DNA of 64,000 nucleotides from Phanerodontia chrysosporium (taxonomy: Eukaryota; Basidiomycota; Agaricomycetes; Polyporales; Phanerochaetaceae): positions 434,001 through 498,000 of the forward strand of contig MJGA01000020.1 in the NCBI GenBank assembly GCA_001910725.1. The letters run 5' to 3'. Below are positions 12,906 through 23,633 of this stretch, in pieces. The notes beneath the pieces were generated by a model. It was not told the origin of the DNA and searched no databases. It saw only the letters and a program-made list of their open reading frames with translations. The position numbers and the translations under genes were made by a program. Numbering within the stretch: the first letter of the stretch is position 1; the number at the start of each line of letters is the position of its first letter.

Positions 12906-13114
12906 GATGCGGTCGTCGTTGCCAGAGGAGTCGTCGTCGCTGCTGCTGGCCAGTCGTGTGGGTGCAGAGCAAGCGCAGATAAGGTCAAAGCCCGTGTGCC
13001 CCGATGACGTGCCGGTCAACAGAGGCGCGTCACCGGAGTTCGTCCCGGTCCCGCCGCCCGACTCTGCTCGTCGACCGCAACGTCCACAAAGTGTCTTTCG
13101 CGACGACGACGACA
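12906..13114. promoter_or_regulatory. Short head-to-head intergenic region (M28 peptidase / DUF89 gene)
   Basis: Only 209 nt separate the divergent ATGs at 12905 (-) and 13115 (+), so both promoters must lie here or overlap the 5' exons. No clear TATA box was found. Confidence 0.6.
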
Positions 13115-15411
13115 ATGTTTACCTCGCCGTTTCCTCCGTACGATCCCACAGACAAATCCGGGTTCGTTGCGCCTCTCCTCCATCGCCCGTTTCTACTCGC
13201 TCAACCACGCGTCCAACAGCTTCAGGTGACTAGATCCACCTCTATGCGAGCTTCCTCACGCGCTGTCGCTAATCGAAACGCGTCATGCAGCTATGAGACC
13301 GTTGTAAAGCGGTGGCCGATCATCCTCACCAGTGTAATCGACACGATCTACAAGGTCGACCACGAGCTCGGCGTGTCCGCGCACACGCTTGCCGCCGGCA
13401 GCGACGAATTCGAGCGTGTCGAGGAGAAGATCAAGGAGGGCAAAGGCATCATCGAGAAGATCAGCAAGCTCAAGTATGATATGGCAAGGGACAGGGCTCT
13501 TGAGTACGCTACCTGCCCGATCGCTCTGCGTCCATCGCTGATCATGCGCTACTAGGCTCATTCCCGAGGACGGCGAAGTTTACGTCCAGGAGTACAATGC
13601 AGAGCTCGCTAAGCTTGCTCAGGACAACAAGAACACTTGGTTCACTGCGCCTTGGCTCTTTGCAGAGTAAGTGGCTGTGGTATGTGACTCGGACCTACAG
13701 TCTCTAACCCACTCTGCTCAACTCAGGTGCTACCTGTGAGCCCGACCTTCGGAGCAGCAGAAGGACATGCACTGATGCACTTCAGATACCGCCTCTTGCG
13801 ATCCTACTTCTCTCAGACCACACACTGGCGCGACTTCGATCCTTTCGCGCACCAGAAGAACGAGACTTTCAGAAGCAGTGGCAAGGCTATTTACCGTAAG
13901 TAATCTTGCGCCAAACGGAAGCCAGGCACTGAACGAAGGCTTCAGAGCTTGCGACAACCATCCACGAGCTTGAAGTAGAGAAGGAGATCATTCGTAATGA
14001 CCCCGAGAAGCTCGCCGTCCTCTTCAAAGAAATGATTCAGATGTGTCTCTGGTGCGTTATCAGATGGACCACACGAGTTTTCGCTGTGCTGACTCACAAG
14101 TAAAGGGGAAATGCTACTGTAATGTCTCGTTAACTATCCCGTACCGCATGGTACTGACCATCTATCTCCGCTCTAGGACCTCTCGCTTCTAACCCACTTG
14201 TCCCACGATGACATTGCGACGCTGCAGACGGTCGGGAAGGACGCGCAGGCAGCTCGCCGCGAGTTCATCCTGAAGGACGATCAAGACAGAGTTATCAAGT
14301 ACCTCGAGAGTCTGAAGGGCACGGATGCTCGAGTGGACTTCGTTCTCGACAATGGTGCGTGCATTACGCGCATATAGCCAGAAGTTACCCTGATTCGACT
14401 CACGCGTAGCCGGATTCGAGGTGGATACCCCGTTCTATGACAACTTCAATACACAATTAACCCACACCCGCAGCTCTTCACCGACTTCGTGTTCGCAGAC
14501 TTCCTCGTGACATACACGCCCTATGTCTCGCGCGTCGTCTTTCAGTACGTTCCCACCCGTTTCCGCTCGCACGAACCGACATTGCTCATGCCTAATACGC
14601 CAGCCCGAAGCTCATTCCGTGGTTCGTGTCTGACGTGACCCCGCCCGACTTCGCGGCGACGATCCCCGCGCTGCTGTCGGAGTCGTTCTTCGCCGACACG
14701 CACGTGGACGAACAAGCGCACGAGCACCTCCGCGCGATGGTCGCGCGCTGGCGCGCATACCTCGACAGTGGCGTCTTCGCGCTCAGCGTCCCGCCCACGA
14801 CGCCGCTCGGTGCTGCGGACGACAAGGTGTGGCGTGCCCTACGTGGTTCTTTGACGCGCCGGCTAACATCCATCGCGCCAGGCGGACTTCTGGACGGGCC
14901 CCTGGCCGTACTGGAACATGCGCACGCTCGCACCGACCGTGTATGCAGGCCTCCAGGAGAGCGCGCTCGTGATCTTCAAGGTGCGCCGACGCATCACGCT
15001 CTCACCTATGCTCATTCCTCTCTGACGTCCTCTTCCCAGGGTGACCTGAAGTAAGTCGCAAGCGACAGTGTATGGAGTTCTCGCTAACATGGGTGCCGCC
15101 TTGTCACCAGCTATCGCAAGTAAGTATCGCCCCACGTCTCTAGCCCAATGCCACACTCACCACGCTCTCGCAGACTCACCGGCGACGTGCGCTGGCCCGT
15201 GACCACGCCTTTCGAGGAGGCCGTCGGTACGCACCCTCCCCCATCCCGCTCTCACCCCATCATCCGTCACTCATTGGTCTACCCGCACGTAGGTCCTCTT
15301 GCAGGCGAGATCCCGATCCTGAGCCTGCGCACCAACAAGGCCGACGTCGCTGTTGGAGTGCCGCAGGACGTCGCGGACAGGCTCGACGCGGCGGCGAGAA
15401 GTGGCGCGTGA
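13115..15411 (+). CDS. DUF89 / ARMT1-like damage-control phosphatase
   Basis: Metal-dependent phosphatase family (DUF89, subfamily III). Members hydrolyse damaged or overflow sugar phosphates, and the human homologue ARMT1 was also reported as a protein-glutamate methyltransferase. The start MFTSPFPPYDPTDKSG is joined by a 129-nt intron (13162-13290) to YETVVKRWPIILTSVIDTIY. Later exons give WLFAECYLYR, WRDFDPFAHQKN, CLWGNATDLSLLTHLS, the signature VDFVLDNAGFEL, LFTDFVFADFLV, PKLIPWFVSDVTPPDF, WPYWNMRTLAPTVY and NYRKLTGDVRWP. The Asp-Asn pair of the DNAGFEL motif is intact. The open frame stops at 15409-15411. One frame over, the expected family ending (EKWRVNGKYALVSF, stop at 15453-15455) is present, so a base seems to be missing near 15388-15396. 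Confidence 0.88.
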
Positions 15412-15455
15412 ACGGCAAGTACGCGCTCGTCTCGTTCGTGCCGCGGCGCGCGTAG

Positions 15456-15864
15456 AGGGCAAGGCTGAGAAGGCGTGTCTCGGGATACCCGTGCTGGATC
15501 CTTATAGAGATGTAGACGCACACATGTATTAATTGAATTGACATGACTGCCTTGCGGAGTTCGTGCCACTGTACCCTTATCCGGCCTATTCGATACGTAC
15601 GCTGCCTTGTTACAATGTTTCAAGGCGTGCATCGCTGGTGCTAACATACAGCGGAGTCTAGTACAAACATGTACACAGTCGTGTCTATTGATGAAGCAAT
15701 CACAGTGGGACAGAGAGAACACACTGGCCCATGAGGAGTAGGACGTATACAAGAAACAAGATACCTCGCCGCTCCTCCTTCCACCGCTCCAACTTAGTCA
15801 TTTCTTATCCAAAAATACACTTTTGCAAATGAAGCAATAACTTATCCACGCGAACGCGAACTTC
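15456..15864. other. Tail-to-tail intergenic region
   Basis: 3' flanks of the DUF89 gene and the trehalose-complex gene, which converge here. No gene seen. It is relatively AT-rich, consistent with 3' UTRs. Confidence 0.6.
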
Positions 15865-18800
15865 TCACTTGGTCTCAGCGAAGCGGCCGAGGACGGGGAG
15901 CACGTCCTCGGGCTTGAGCTGCCACTTGGCGTCCGTGCCCTTTCCGCCGGTGGAGACCGTCTCCGCGTTGTCGAGGTCGTTCAGCCGGCGCATCAGCTTC
16001 TCGTCCTTGCTCACCGCGAGCACAAAGTCGACGTGCGCCGCGTCCTCGATGTCCATCGCGTCCGCCGAGATCCACGCGGGCCCACCGGGCGCGTGCGAGT
16101 GCGAGTGCGCAGGACCGGCGGGGTTCAGGATCGCGCCGACGGCAGTCGACCGCGAGATATTGTTCGGCAGGACGAGGAAGCTGTTCTGGCCCGGGATGAT
16201 ACGCAGGCCGTACCGCTCGCCGAGACTAGAAAGTTGTCAGCCACAATTGCCCGTAGTCTCGCTCAACTATGCTCACCTATCGAATACGTGGTTCTGAGCT
16301 TCAGCGGCTTGGCGACGAGCCCATTGGCGGTCTGCCGACTTATCGTCCTCGGCCCCAGTCCAGTAGCGCCAGACAATTGAAGCCTCGCGCTCCTCGATGA
16401 ACGAGCCCGGAGTACGCTCAGTGAACTAAACACATTCGTAAGAATGCTGTCAGCTAGCGATTCGATAAGGCACGTCACGTAGTTGAGAATCTCCAGGCAA
16501 GCGCTTTTCCATGTGAGATTGAAGTTTGCAACCATGTTGACCCAGGTCGACTGGCCGTTGCGGTCGGGCGCGTTCTAATGAAGCAACCGTTCTCCGCCCT
16601 GATGATACTTAGTTGGAGCTGCACAACACCGAGAGTGAACGAAACTTACACGATGCCGACCTTGGGAGCCAGTGCCGCAACCTTCTCCAAAGCACCCTTG
16701 ACCTGCAGCCCACTGAGCAGCCAAACCTCATTGCGAGGATCCTCCGCGAGCTTGTTCAGGGCGTCGATAGCCTCATGTGGCGGGTCGAATTCGCCACGAA
16801 GCGCGAGCGCCGTGGGATCGCGGATCCATATCGTACCCTCGAAATCAATAAGCAGCAAACGCGTCTGACTGTGCTTGTAGCGCGGCAGAACGCGGGCGAA
16901 GTCGAGATCGGCGACGGTCTTCGTGTCGTTCTGCATATGTTCGATGTTTGCACGGAGGCAGCGAACGAGGAACGAGGTTACGAAGGCCTGTGCACTCTGG
17001 GTGATGACGTGACTGTGCAAATCCTGTCCCTTCATCAGCCCTGACGAACTTCAGATATGTTGCATGCATACCTCCCAGCGAGACTTCGCCTCTTCTTCGC
17101 TCATAGTCAAGGCTTGATGGATAGCGTCAGCGGTTCCCCGCTTGTCCCATGGGTTGATCGGGATACATGAGCGGAAGCCGCTGTAGCTGTACGACCCGGT
17201 GAACTAGAATCTGATTAGCTTGGCCTAACGGAGAAGTCAGATGGAACACACTTCGCTAAGGATGAGAGGCCTGTATCTTCCTTCTTGACACTCCACGAAC
17301 TCGTGAGTTCTACAGAAAATTTAGCAGACGTAATGAGAGCACCAGAGTACTGACCGGAGAGCCATCCCCTCACGCAAACTCGTCACCAAGAACGCATCGG
17401 CCACGGTCAACAACGCGAGATACTGGTTGAACGTCAAGTCTTGGGTGTGCAGGAAGACGACCGGCTGGTATGTCAAGGTCGAGAACTTGGAGTTGATGTG
17501 GGAGACAACCTCAGAGACGCCACCCTGAAGCTCATTCTCCTCAGTCGTTTGAAGTGCGACCTGGATGAGGACAACCTGCAATATTCGTTTAATACCTCTT
17601 ACATCTGATCTGCAGGAGCAATGTGACACGCACCTTGCCCTGGTACTCAGGGTGACGGGTCAAGAACTGCTCGAATGCGAGAATCTTGTGGCGTACGCCC
17701 TACCAGACAACTGTCAAATGCATGTATGCGACAAGGTCTATAAGACTGACCTGGATCTCGTCGAGTTTGTCGCGTCCAACGATTAGCTTCATACCAGCAT
17801 AGCGCTGCTTGAGCGCCTTGACCCACTCGGCAACCTCGGGATCGCGTCTACACTAAATCGTCAGCCTTGACCACAGCAAATGTACCTTCACAAGGTGCAT
17901 GCCTCTTTTCGTTCAAGCTCTGGACATCGATGCCCATCGGGAAGACGCCGACATCGACGAAGCGGTCCTCGAGCTGGATGCCCTTCGGCAGCGCCTCGGC
18001 ACTGAGAATTCGACTGACGGTCTGCCGGAAGTGGCGCGCGTGGTTCGCCGTCTGGAAGCCGATGAGGTCTGCGCCTAGCACGCCGTCTAGAAGCTGGCTC
18101 CGTACGGACAAACAGCGGAAGATCTCGGACGACGGGAAGGCAACGTGCATAAAGAAACCGATGGGTGCGTTCGGCAGCTTGGCGCGCAGCATCTGGGGGA
18201 GGAGCATCAGGTGATAGTCGTTGACCCAGATGATGTCCCCGTCCTGGTACGCCGCGACGATAGCGTCGGCAAAGCGCTGGTTGACGGCGACGTATTGTTT
18301 GTAGGAGTTGGATTCGTAGAAGGACTTGGTCTTTGGGGCATCAGGTATGGCGTAGTGGAGGCATGGCCAGAGGACCTGGTGGCAGAACTCGTCGTAGCAG
18401 CTCGCGAATTCTGCATCAGGGATCCAGACAGGTAAACTATCCTGCTCCTCGCGGAGGCGCCATTCCATGGTGCGCTTCAGGCTCTCCTTGATGCCGTCGG
18501 TGTTCGCGCCGAGAGTGCCGACCCAAAGCTTCTTGCGAAGCCTGGTCTTGACACTAGCGATGGCATTCTTCAGACCTCCATTGCAGTGCGGGTTGGGCTC
18601 GACGTGCCATGCGGTCGAGTGAGAGTACGAGTCCTGACGGCTGGAGGACAACGAGCGGGAATGGGTCCGGTGAGCAGAAGAGCGGGACATGCGGCGCTGG
18701 ACTCTCGTCTGGGCGTTCGGCCCGTGGGTGGTCTGGTGTGGCTTCTTGGCCCCGTTGGCAGCCTTGCCGTTGACGGCGGCGGCGACTGAACCAATAAGAG

Positions 18801-19153
18801 ACTCTGTAGCCCCCTTGACAGTGCTTGCAGCAGTTGACAGGCCCGGGAACTCGCCAAAGGGGTTCGTCCCCTCTGTGCGAGGAGTCGCAGCAGGGGACGC
18901 TGCTCGAGACTAGAGCACTTCAGTAGAGATGACAGCGAGAAGACAAGGAGAGTCACCTTTAGGTCCTCTACGATACTCGTCAAGGGTCCGCTCTTCTTTG
19001 ACAAGAGGCCCGGGCGACTCGAGGGCGGTGCCGTCTTGAATTCGGGTAGGGAGGTAGCATGATCATTGAGGGACGGCTCCTCTTCGCCAAGGACGGCGGT
19101 GTTGGGAGGAAGAGAGAGGCGATGACAACCCGGTGGTTTCTGAGCGAGCTCAT
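15865..19153 (-). CDS. TPS3: Trehalose synthase complex regulatory subunit (Tps3/Tsl1-like)
   Basis: Cytosolic two-domain protein, a GT20 trehalose-6-phosphate synthase-like domain followed by a trehalose-phosphatase-like domain. Exons run from MSSLRNHRVVIASLFLP (19153) through a Ser-rich linker, then LWVGTLGANTDGIKESLK, WVNDYHLMLLPQMLRAKLP, GFFMHVAFPSSEIFRCL, LIGFQTANHARHF and VGVFPMGIDV. Both active sites look degenerate. The usual DRLDYIKG of the synthase reads DKLDEIQG, which loses the Arg and Lys that bind substrate phosphates. The phosphatase DxDGT motif reads IDFEGTIW. This fits a non-catalytic Tps3/Tsl1-type subunit that stabilises the Tps1-Tps2 complex, rather than Tps2 itself. Near 19105 the N-terminal frame breaks: ...SLFLP continues as NTAVLGEEEP one frame over, a likely one-base loss. 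The stop follows GRFAETK at 15865. Confidence 0.9.
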
Positions 19154-20089
19154 CGTGACTGGCGACGACGAGAGAGGGAAAGTGTGCGCAGAGGAGAGGA
19201 CGGGGCGAGCGAGCTTTGAGGAGGGTGCTCGTCCTGATCTGATCTCTGGCTATGACGTACAGCGGGCTCTGATTGGTCGGCGACGGCCCACGTGGCACGC
19301 CCGACGAGTCCCGACGTCCCGATTAGGCAGCGCTGTTCGTTCTCCTGCTGCCCGCACCGAGATGGGCCCAGCAGTGGTCGATAATGCGTAGTTCGCCCGA
19401 GACGCCTTCACGCGATGCTCTCTGTACCGACATAACCCCGGCCGATGCGAACGTTTGTCGCCGCCGGCCAACGCCAATCCACTAAATGAGGCAGAAAAAT
19501 CGCAGTCAGCAATGAACGGTCTATCGCAGAACATATCGTAGGCCAGACATACAGGTGCCGTCCCCTCTCCGCCAAGTGACATGTGTTTATGCCGACGACT
19601 TCGCCGTATTGCTATGTCTGGACGTCGTAGATCCTAGATCGACGTTCTACCCGCAGTGTAACGAAGGTGAAGGTCATGGTAAAAGGGCGTGTCCCTGGGA
19701 TTGTAACACCACGCTGCGAAAACGTGCGTCTTGGTGGCGTTGTGGGAACATATAGACTTTTCCATTTCCGAACTTGGTAGTACATCCAGATATAGGTGAT
19801 TCGTGTCTAGGGCCGAAGTGACAAAAGGATGCCCACTACATCCAACACGTCGCGCATTTGCTTTGTAAGTTTTGCACTCATCCTACTTCTCTCCGCGAGG
19901 CTAACACACCTTCTCGACCATAGTTTAGTCTACAGCCAGTCATTCAAAGAATTGAAACCTCCGGGAGGAGAGCTGTCGCGCTGCGACATCGTATGATCAA
20001 CCAATATCTGAGCGCAGCGTGTATATCGCCCTGGTGGGCTCGTTCGTCAGTGAGTTTATTTTCGACATCAATGGTACAATTTACCTATC
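19154..20089. other. Intergenic, about 0.9 kb, no gene recognised
   Basis: 5' flank of the trehalose-complex gene and 3' flank of F-box gene 1. Short frames only, none with family resemblance. Confidence 0.5.
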
Positions 20090-21831
20090 TCATGATGACA
20101 CCCGTCTTGATTCACTATAACCCTCGACACTTGCTGCAGGCCCCCTCGGACTGCGGATCTCCCGAGAAGGCCCATATACCTGCAATACAGGATTCCAGAC
20201 GCGGGATCGCGGCCAAGCAAATCCCGAAATGGTTTGGTGTTGGCTGACCATGCGCACGAAGGCGAGACCATCGCCCGCCGCATCGCACTGCAATACGGCC
20301 GCACCCATGTCGAGCATGCGCAGCCCGCCGTCGAGGCGGCGAAGCCAGGCCCACAGACGCTGCGCCTGGTCGTGGTGCAGCTCGCCCTTGAGCACGACGG
20401 TCTCCAGCGACGGCATCCATCCCGCGGGGTCCTGCATCTCAGGCGCCGTGATCGCGCGATGGGCAGCCTTGAGGAGGACCAGCTGGTTGTAGTGCGGCAG
20501 GTGCGCGAACGTGCGCAGCGCGGCCCAGTTCTGGAGGCTTATGTCACCGCGTTTGTCGTCAAACGACAGCGTCACAACTTGCAGCTCCGGCATCTCGTAG
20601 CGTGTACGGATTGTGCGCGCGACACCCGTGAGCATTTGTGGCGCCCGCGTGCTAACTTCGAACCATTGCAGAGAAAATGCTTCTCCTGTCTCTGTGCAGC
20701 CCTGCATGGCCCCTCGTGAAGCTCCGATGTGACAGATGACCCCATTGACGTGTTGGAGGTTGCGTCTGAAGACGTCGGCGCGAAAGGTTCGGATCCCTTG
20801 AAAATACGAGTGGGGCAGAAGCCGGACGAGAGCTCGAGGAGGCTGCAAGCATGATATGTCGGATGTTGCGACCCTTGTAGACTTATTATGAAGGTTTCCA
20901 CGGAGTCTGACTCTATGGCGGAGAGCAGACAATGCACAAGAATGATAGGCAGCCTGAGTCTGATCACTTTGAGACGTGTCAGACGAATAGGTGCAGGGCT
21001 CCGCGATGCAGCTTGTTCAACGACTAGATTGGCAGGTTCAATTCCAAATCTTAGAGAAATCTCGAGTGTCTCCAAGTTCGGCGACTCTCTGAGGACGCAG
21101 CAGATATCTTCGTCAACTTCTTCCACAAGAGGTTGCCCGTTCACGATCTTCAACGTGCACAGGTTCTTGTAAATCCCGCGGCAAAAAGGAGCGCGAATGT
21201 TACTGAGGAGCAGGTGTTGGAGCCTAGGAGTTTCGCCCCCAAATACCCCCTTCTCAAGAACGGCTTGGATCAAGGGACTCGCCGTCTCGGCCTCCAGGGA
21301 GATGCGTCGTAGCTCGGAGTACACACTGCGCTGCGGCGACGTGCCAACAATGAACTCTTCAATATTGTCGTCTGCCGCTATCTTCATGTCCATCTCCGCC
21401 AGTCGAGAGGAATTGATCTCGATGAGCGCGAGGACATCCTGCTTTGTAAAGTCGTCGCAACCGACGATCCTCAACGGGAAATGGCGGCCCCTGCTGAGCA
21501 CGAGTTTCGCGCTGGGGAGGGAGAGCTTCGAGAGATCGACCACGCTCCACATTGCAGGGTGCTGGAGCGAGACGGACCGCCAGAGCGAGCATGTGTGCGA
21601 GAGCGGGAACGCGGGGTGGACGGGGGTTGGGCCTACGTCGAGCTCGACACACATGGAGAAAATAATGCATAGTAGCTCTGCAGGAAGCCTATTGACCGGG
21701 AGGCAGCGATTACGGTCAGCAAGTATACGTGTGCGGATGCGCAAAAGATTTTCAACTTCATGTCGTAGATCCTGGTGTAACGACTCGATGCACGATAGTC
21801 TTTCGAGGTGATGGGGCAATTGACCGGGCAA
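20090..21831 (-). CDS. F-box protein with leucine-rich region (gene 1)
   Basis: Predicted substrate adaptor of an SCF ubiquitin ligase. It starts MPGQLPHHLERLSCIE (21831), then a short coiled stretch and the F-box LPAELLCIIFSMCVELDVG with SHTCSLWRSVSLQHPAMWS, the wording common in the expanded agaricomycete F-box family. LRR-like segments follow (LQHLLLSNIRAPF, NLETLEISLRFG). The frame changes between about 20830 and 20880. Downstream the conserved reading is FQGIRTFRADVFRRNLQ, then VTLSFDDKRGDISLQNWAAL to the stop at 20090. A 45-nt intron candidate (gtctac...gcag) exists there but leads to the third, implausible frame, so a one-base indel or another splice choice is needed. Target proteins are unknown. 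Confidence 0.8.
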
Positions 21832-22198
21832 TAGGGCTGTATCCCCCCTGTCATTTTTCGTTCATGAGGGTGTTTCGAAGTGAATTGCAAATTGCTCACG
21901 GCGATGCCTTACAGAGCCAATTCGCAATAGCGGAACGAATTGTATCGACTCCGTCGTAGAGAGCAGCAAATTCACCTAGCGCGGGGAACATACTGTCGTA
22001 CTGAAGAGGGAGAAGAAACGTTTTGCGAGACAGATGCGGATGTCAGCGTGCGAAATGAGAAGATAACTGTATGATCAATGACTATTCACGTGCAAATGAA
22101 TCCAAGTGAAGATTTGGTAAATGATGCATGAAATTATGCCGCGTATGATTCGTAGCATGAATCGGTGTTTACATTGGCCGTTATGAAGCATATTGCAT

Positions 22199-22705
22199 TT
22201 ACTGGAAATCACTATCTGAATCGTCTTCGGAAGAATCCTCGAAGGGAAAATCTTCATCCTGGCCGACATTAGCCTGCGCCGCATCACTAAGAGTATGGAC
22301 GTTAACACCCTCGCCGTCCTCGCCAATGCCAACCTCTACTACTCCTTCGTAATATATTCAGTTCCGTACGAAAGAGGAGTTACTGCATGTAATAATCACC
22401 TTCAGAGTCTACACCATTTCCACGAGTAGGAAGCTTAATCGAGCGGCGAGTGTTACACCACTGAGTGATACCCTTGGCGCAAGCAGCCTGTCTACCATTG
22501 GCTGAGGGGAATACATGAGCAATCGTCTGTCGCTGATTGGGAAATACGTACTTTGATTGAAGTATGTGACGTTACCAATGGTATAATTGCGGGTTCCGTT
22601 ATTAGCCTGAGGGAGAGGCGCAGGAAGAGGCAGCGGAGCGGGGAGACCGCTGACGACCGCAAGGGACGCTGCGAGGGCGATGAGATACGCGAGCTTGGTG
22701 TACAT
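22199..22705 (-). CDS. Small secreted protein with acidic C-terminus, unknown function
   Basis: Built by hand from three exons: 22705-22552, 22501-22401 and 22344-22199, with introns 22502-22551 and 22345-22400 (GT-AG, in phase). The 133-aa product starts with a signal peptide, MYTKLAYLIALAASLAVVSG, then a Pro/Leu/Ala repeat (PAPLPLPAPLP), several N-glycosylation sequons (NGT, NYT, NVT, NQT) and a short basic segment, ACAKGITQWCNTRRSIKLP, with the only two cysteines. It ends in a strongly acidic tail rich in Glu, Asp and Ser (DEDFPFEDSSEDDSDSDFQ) and a TAA. No family was recognised. The open acidic exon with matching phases argues for a real gene. Secretion and a role outside the cell are inferred. 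Confidence 0.62.
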
Positions 22706-23633
22706 GATGAATGTTCGTGGAGGGTGTTCAAGAGGTGGATGCGGGCACAAGCTCGTCGGTTGAATGTCCCTAACCCATCGACCCTGCAAGGTAATTATAC
22801 TCACTCGGCACCTATTATACACTCGACACTTAGCGTAATTCGCAATGCTATACGTCACTTCTGCTTTGCTGGACCGACAGAGTATGCGTTGAGAACTGAG
22901 ATATGACGACAGCTCCGTCCAGCCGGACGGAGGCATAATCACGGAGAGTGGATAGGGTGCGTTTTTGGTAGCCCGCCGTGCCGAGCAGTAGCAAGTAGAC
23001 TCAACGACGCGCATAGTGCGAGAGTCGATGTGCCACTCGTACCGGCGGGCCATCCGCAAATGGGGAAGACCCACGCATCCACGACGGTCTACAACGATCG
23101 TCGTGGCGCTTCGCACGGCTGCGATGGCGTTGCATGCGGATGCACAGTGAACAGGAACATGGAGTGCACTCCGAGGTTCCTAGGCAACGGCAGCTGTCGG
23201 GACATCGGCTGCCGTGCACTCCATGCCGCGGACCTGCAACTGATGAGCATGACGGTGACATCAACGGAAACTTCCACACCTCGGCAAAGGAGTAGGAATA
23301 AGGAACGGGAAAAACGGATGCAGTGTGGGGAGATCCTACATTCCAGTCTTCAGATCCTGCGTAAGAAAAGCGGCGACCATGGATGAGGATGCGCGGAAGC
23401 AAACTTGAAGACTTGCCAAATAGAGACGATAGCTTCGCTTACGTAATACACCCACTCAAAGCCCAACACGCGTAGGGGGTTGCACACTCGGTCGACATAC
23501 GAATCATGCAAAAAGTGTATGTAGCTTGTGCAAAAGATCACATAGGCAGCTGTCGGTAGTTTCTGTATTTGAGTAAAATGAGACTGCCAAATCAAAGGGT
23601 TCAGATACCTTATTCATCTCTAATTTTAAGACG
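22706..23633. other. Intergenic, about 0.9 kb, no gene recognised
   Basis: Promoter side of the small secreted protein gene and 3' flank of F-box gene 2. Frames here are short and show no family resemblance. Confidence 0.5.

Noticed and set aside
12906..13115. Upstream in-frame start (13115) for the M28 peptidase
   Set aside because: It would add 70 low-complexity residues and leave no promoter for the divergent gene. The ATG at 12905 gives a signal peptide as expected for the family.
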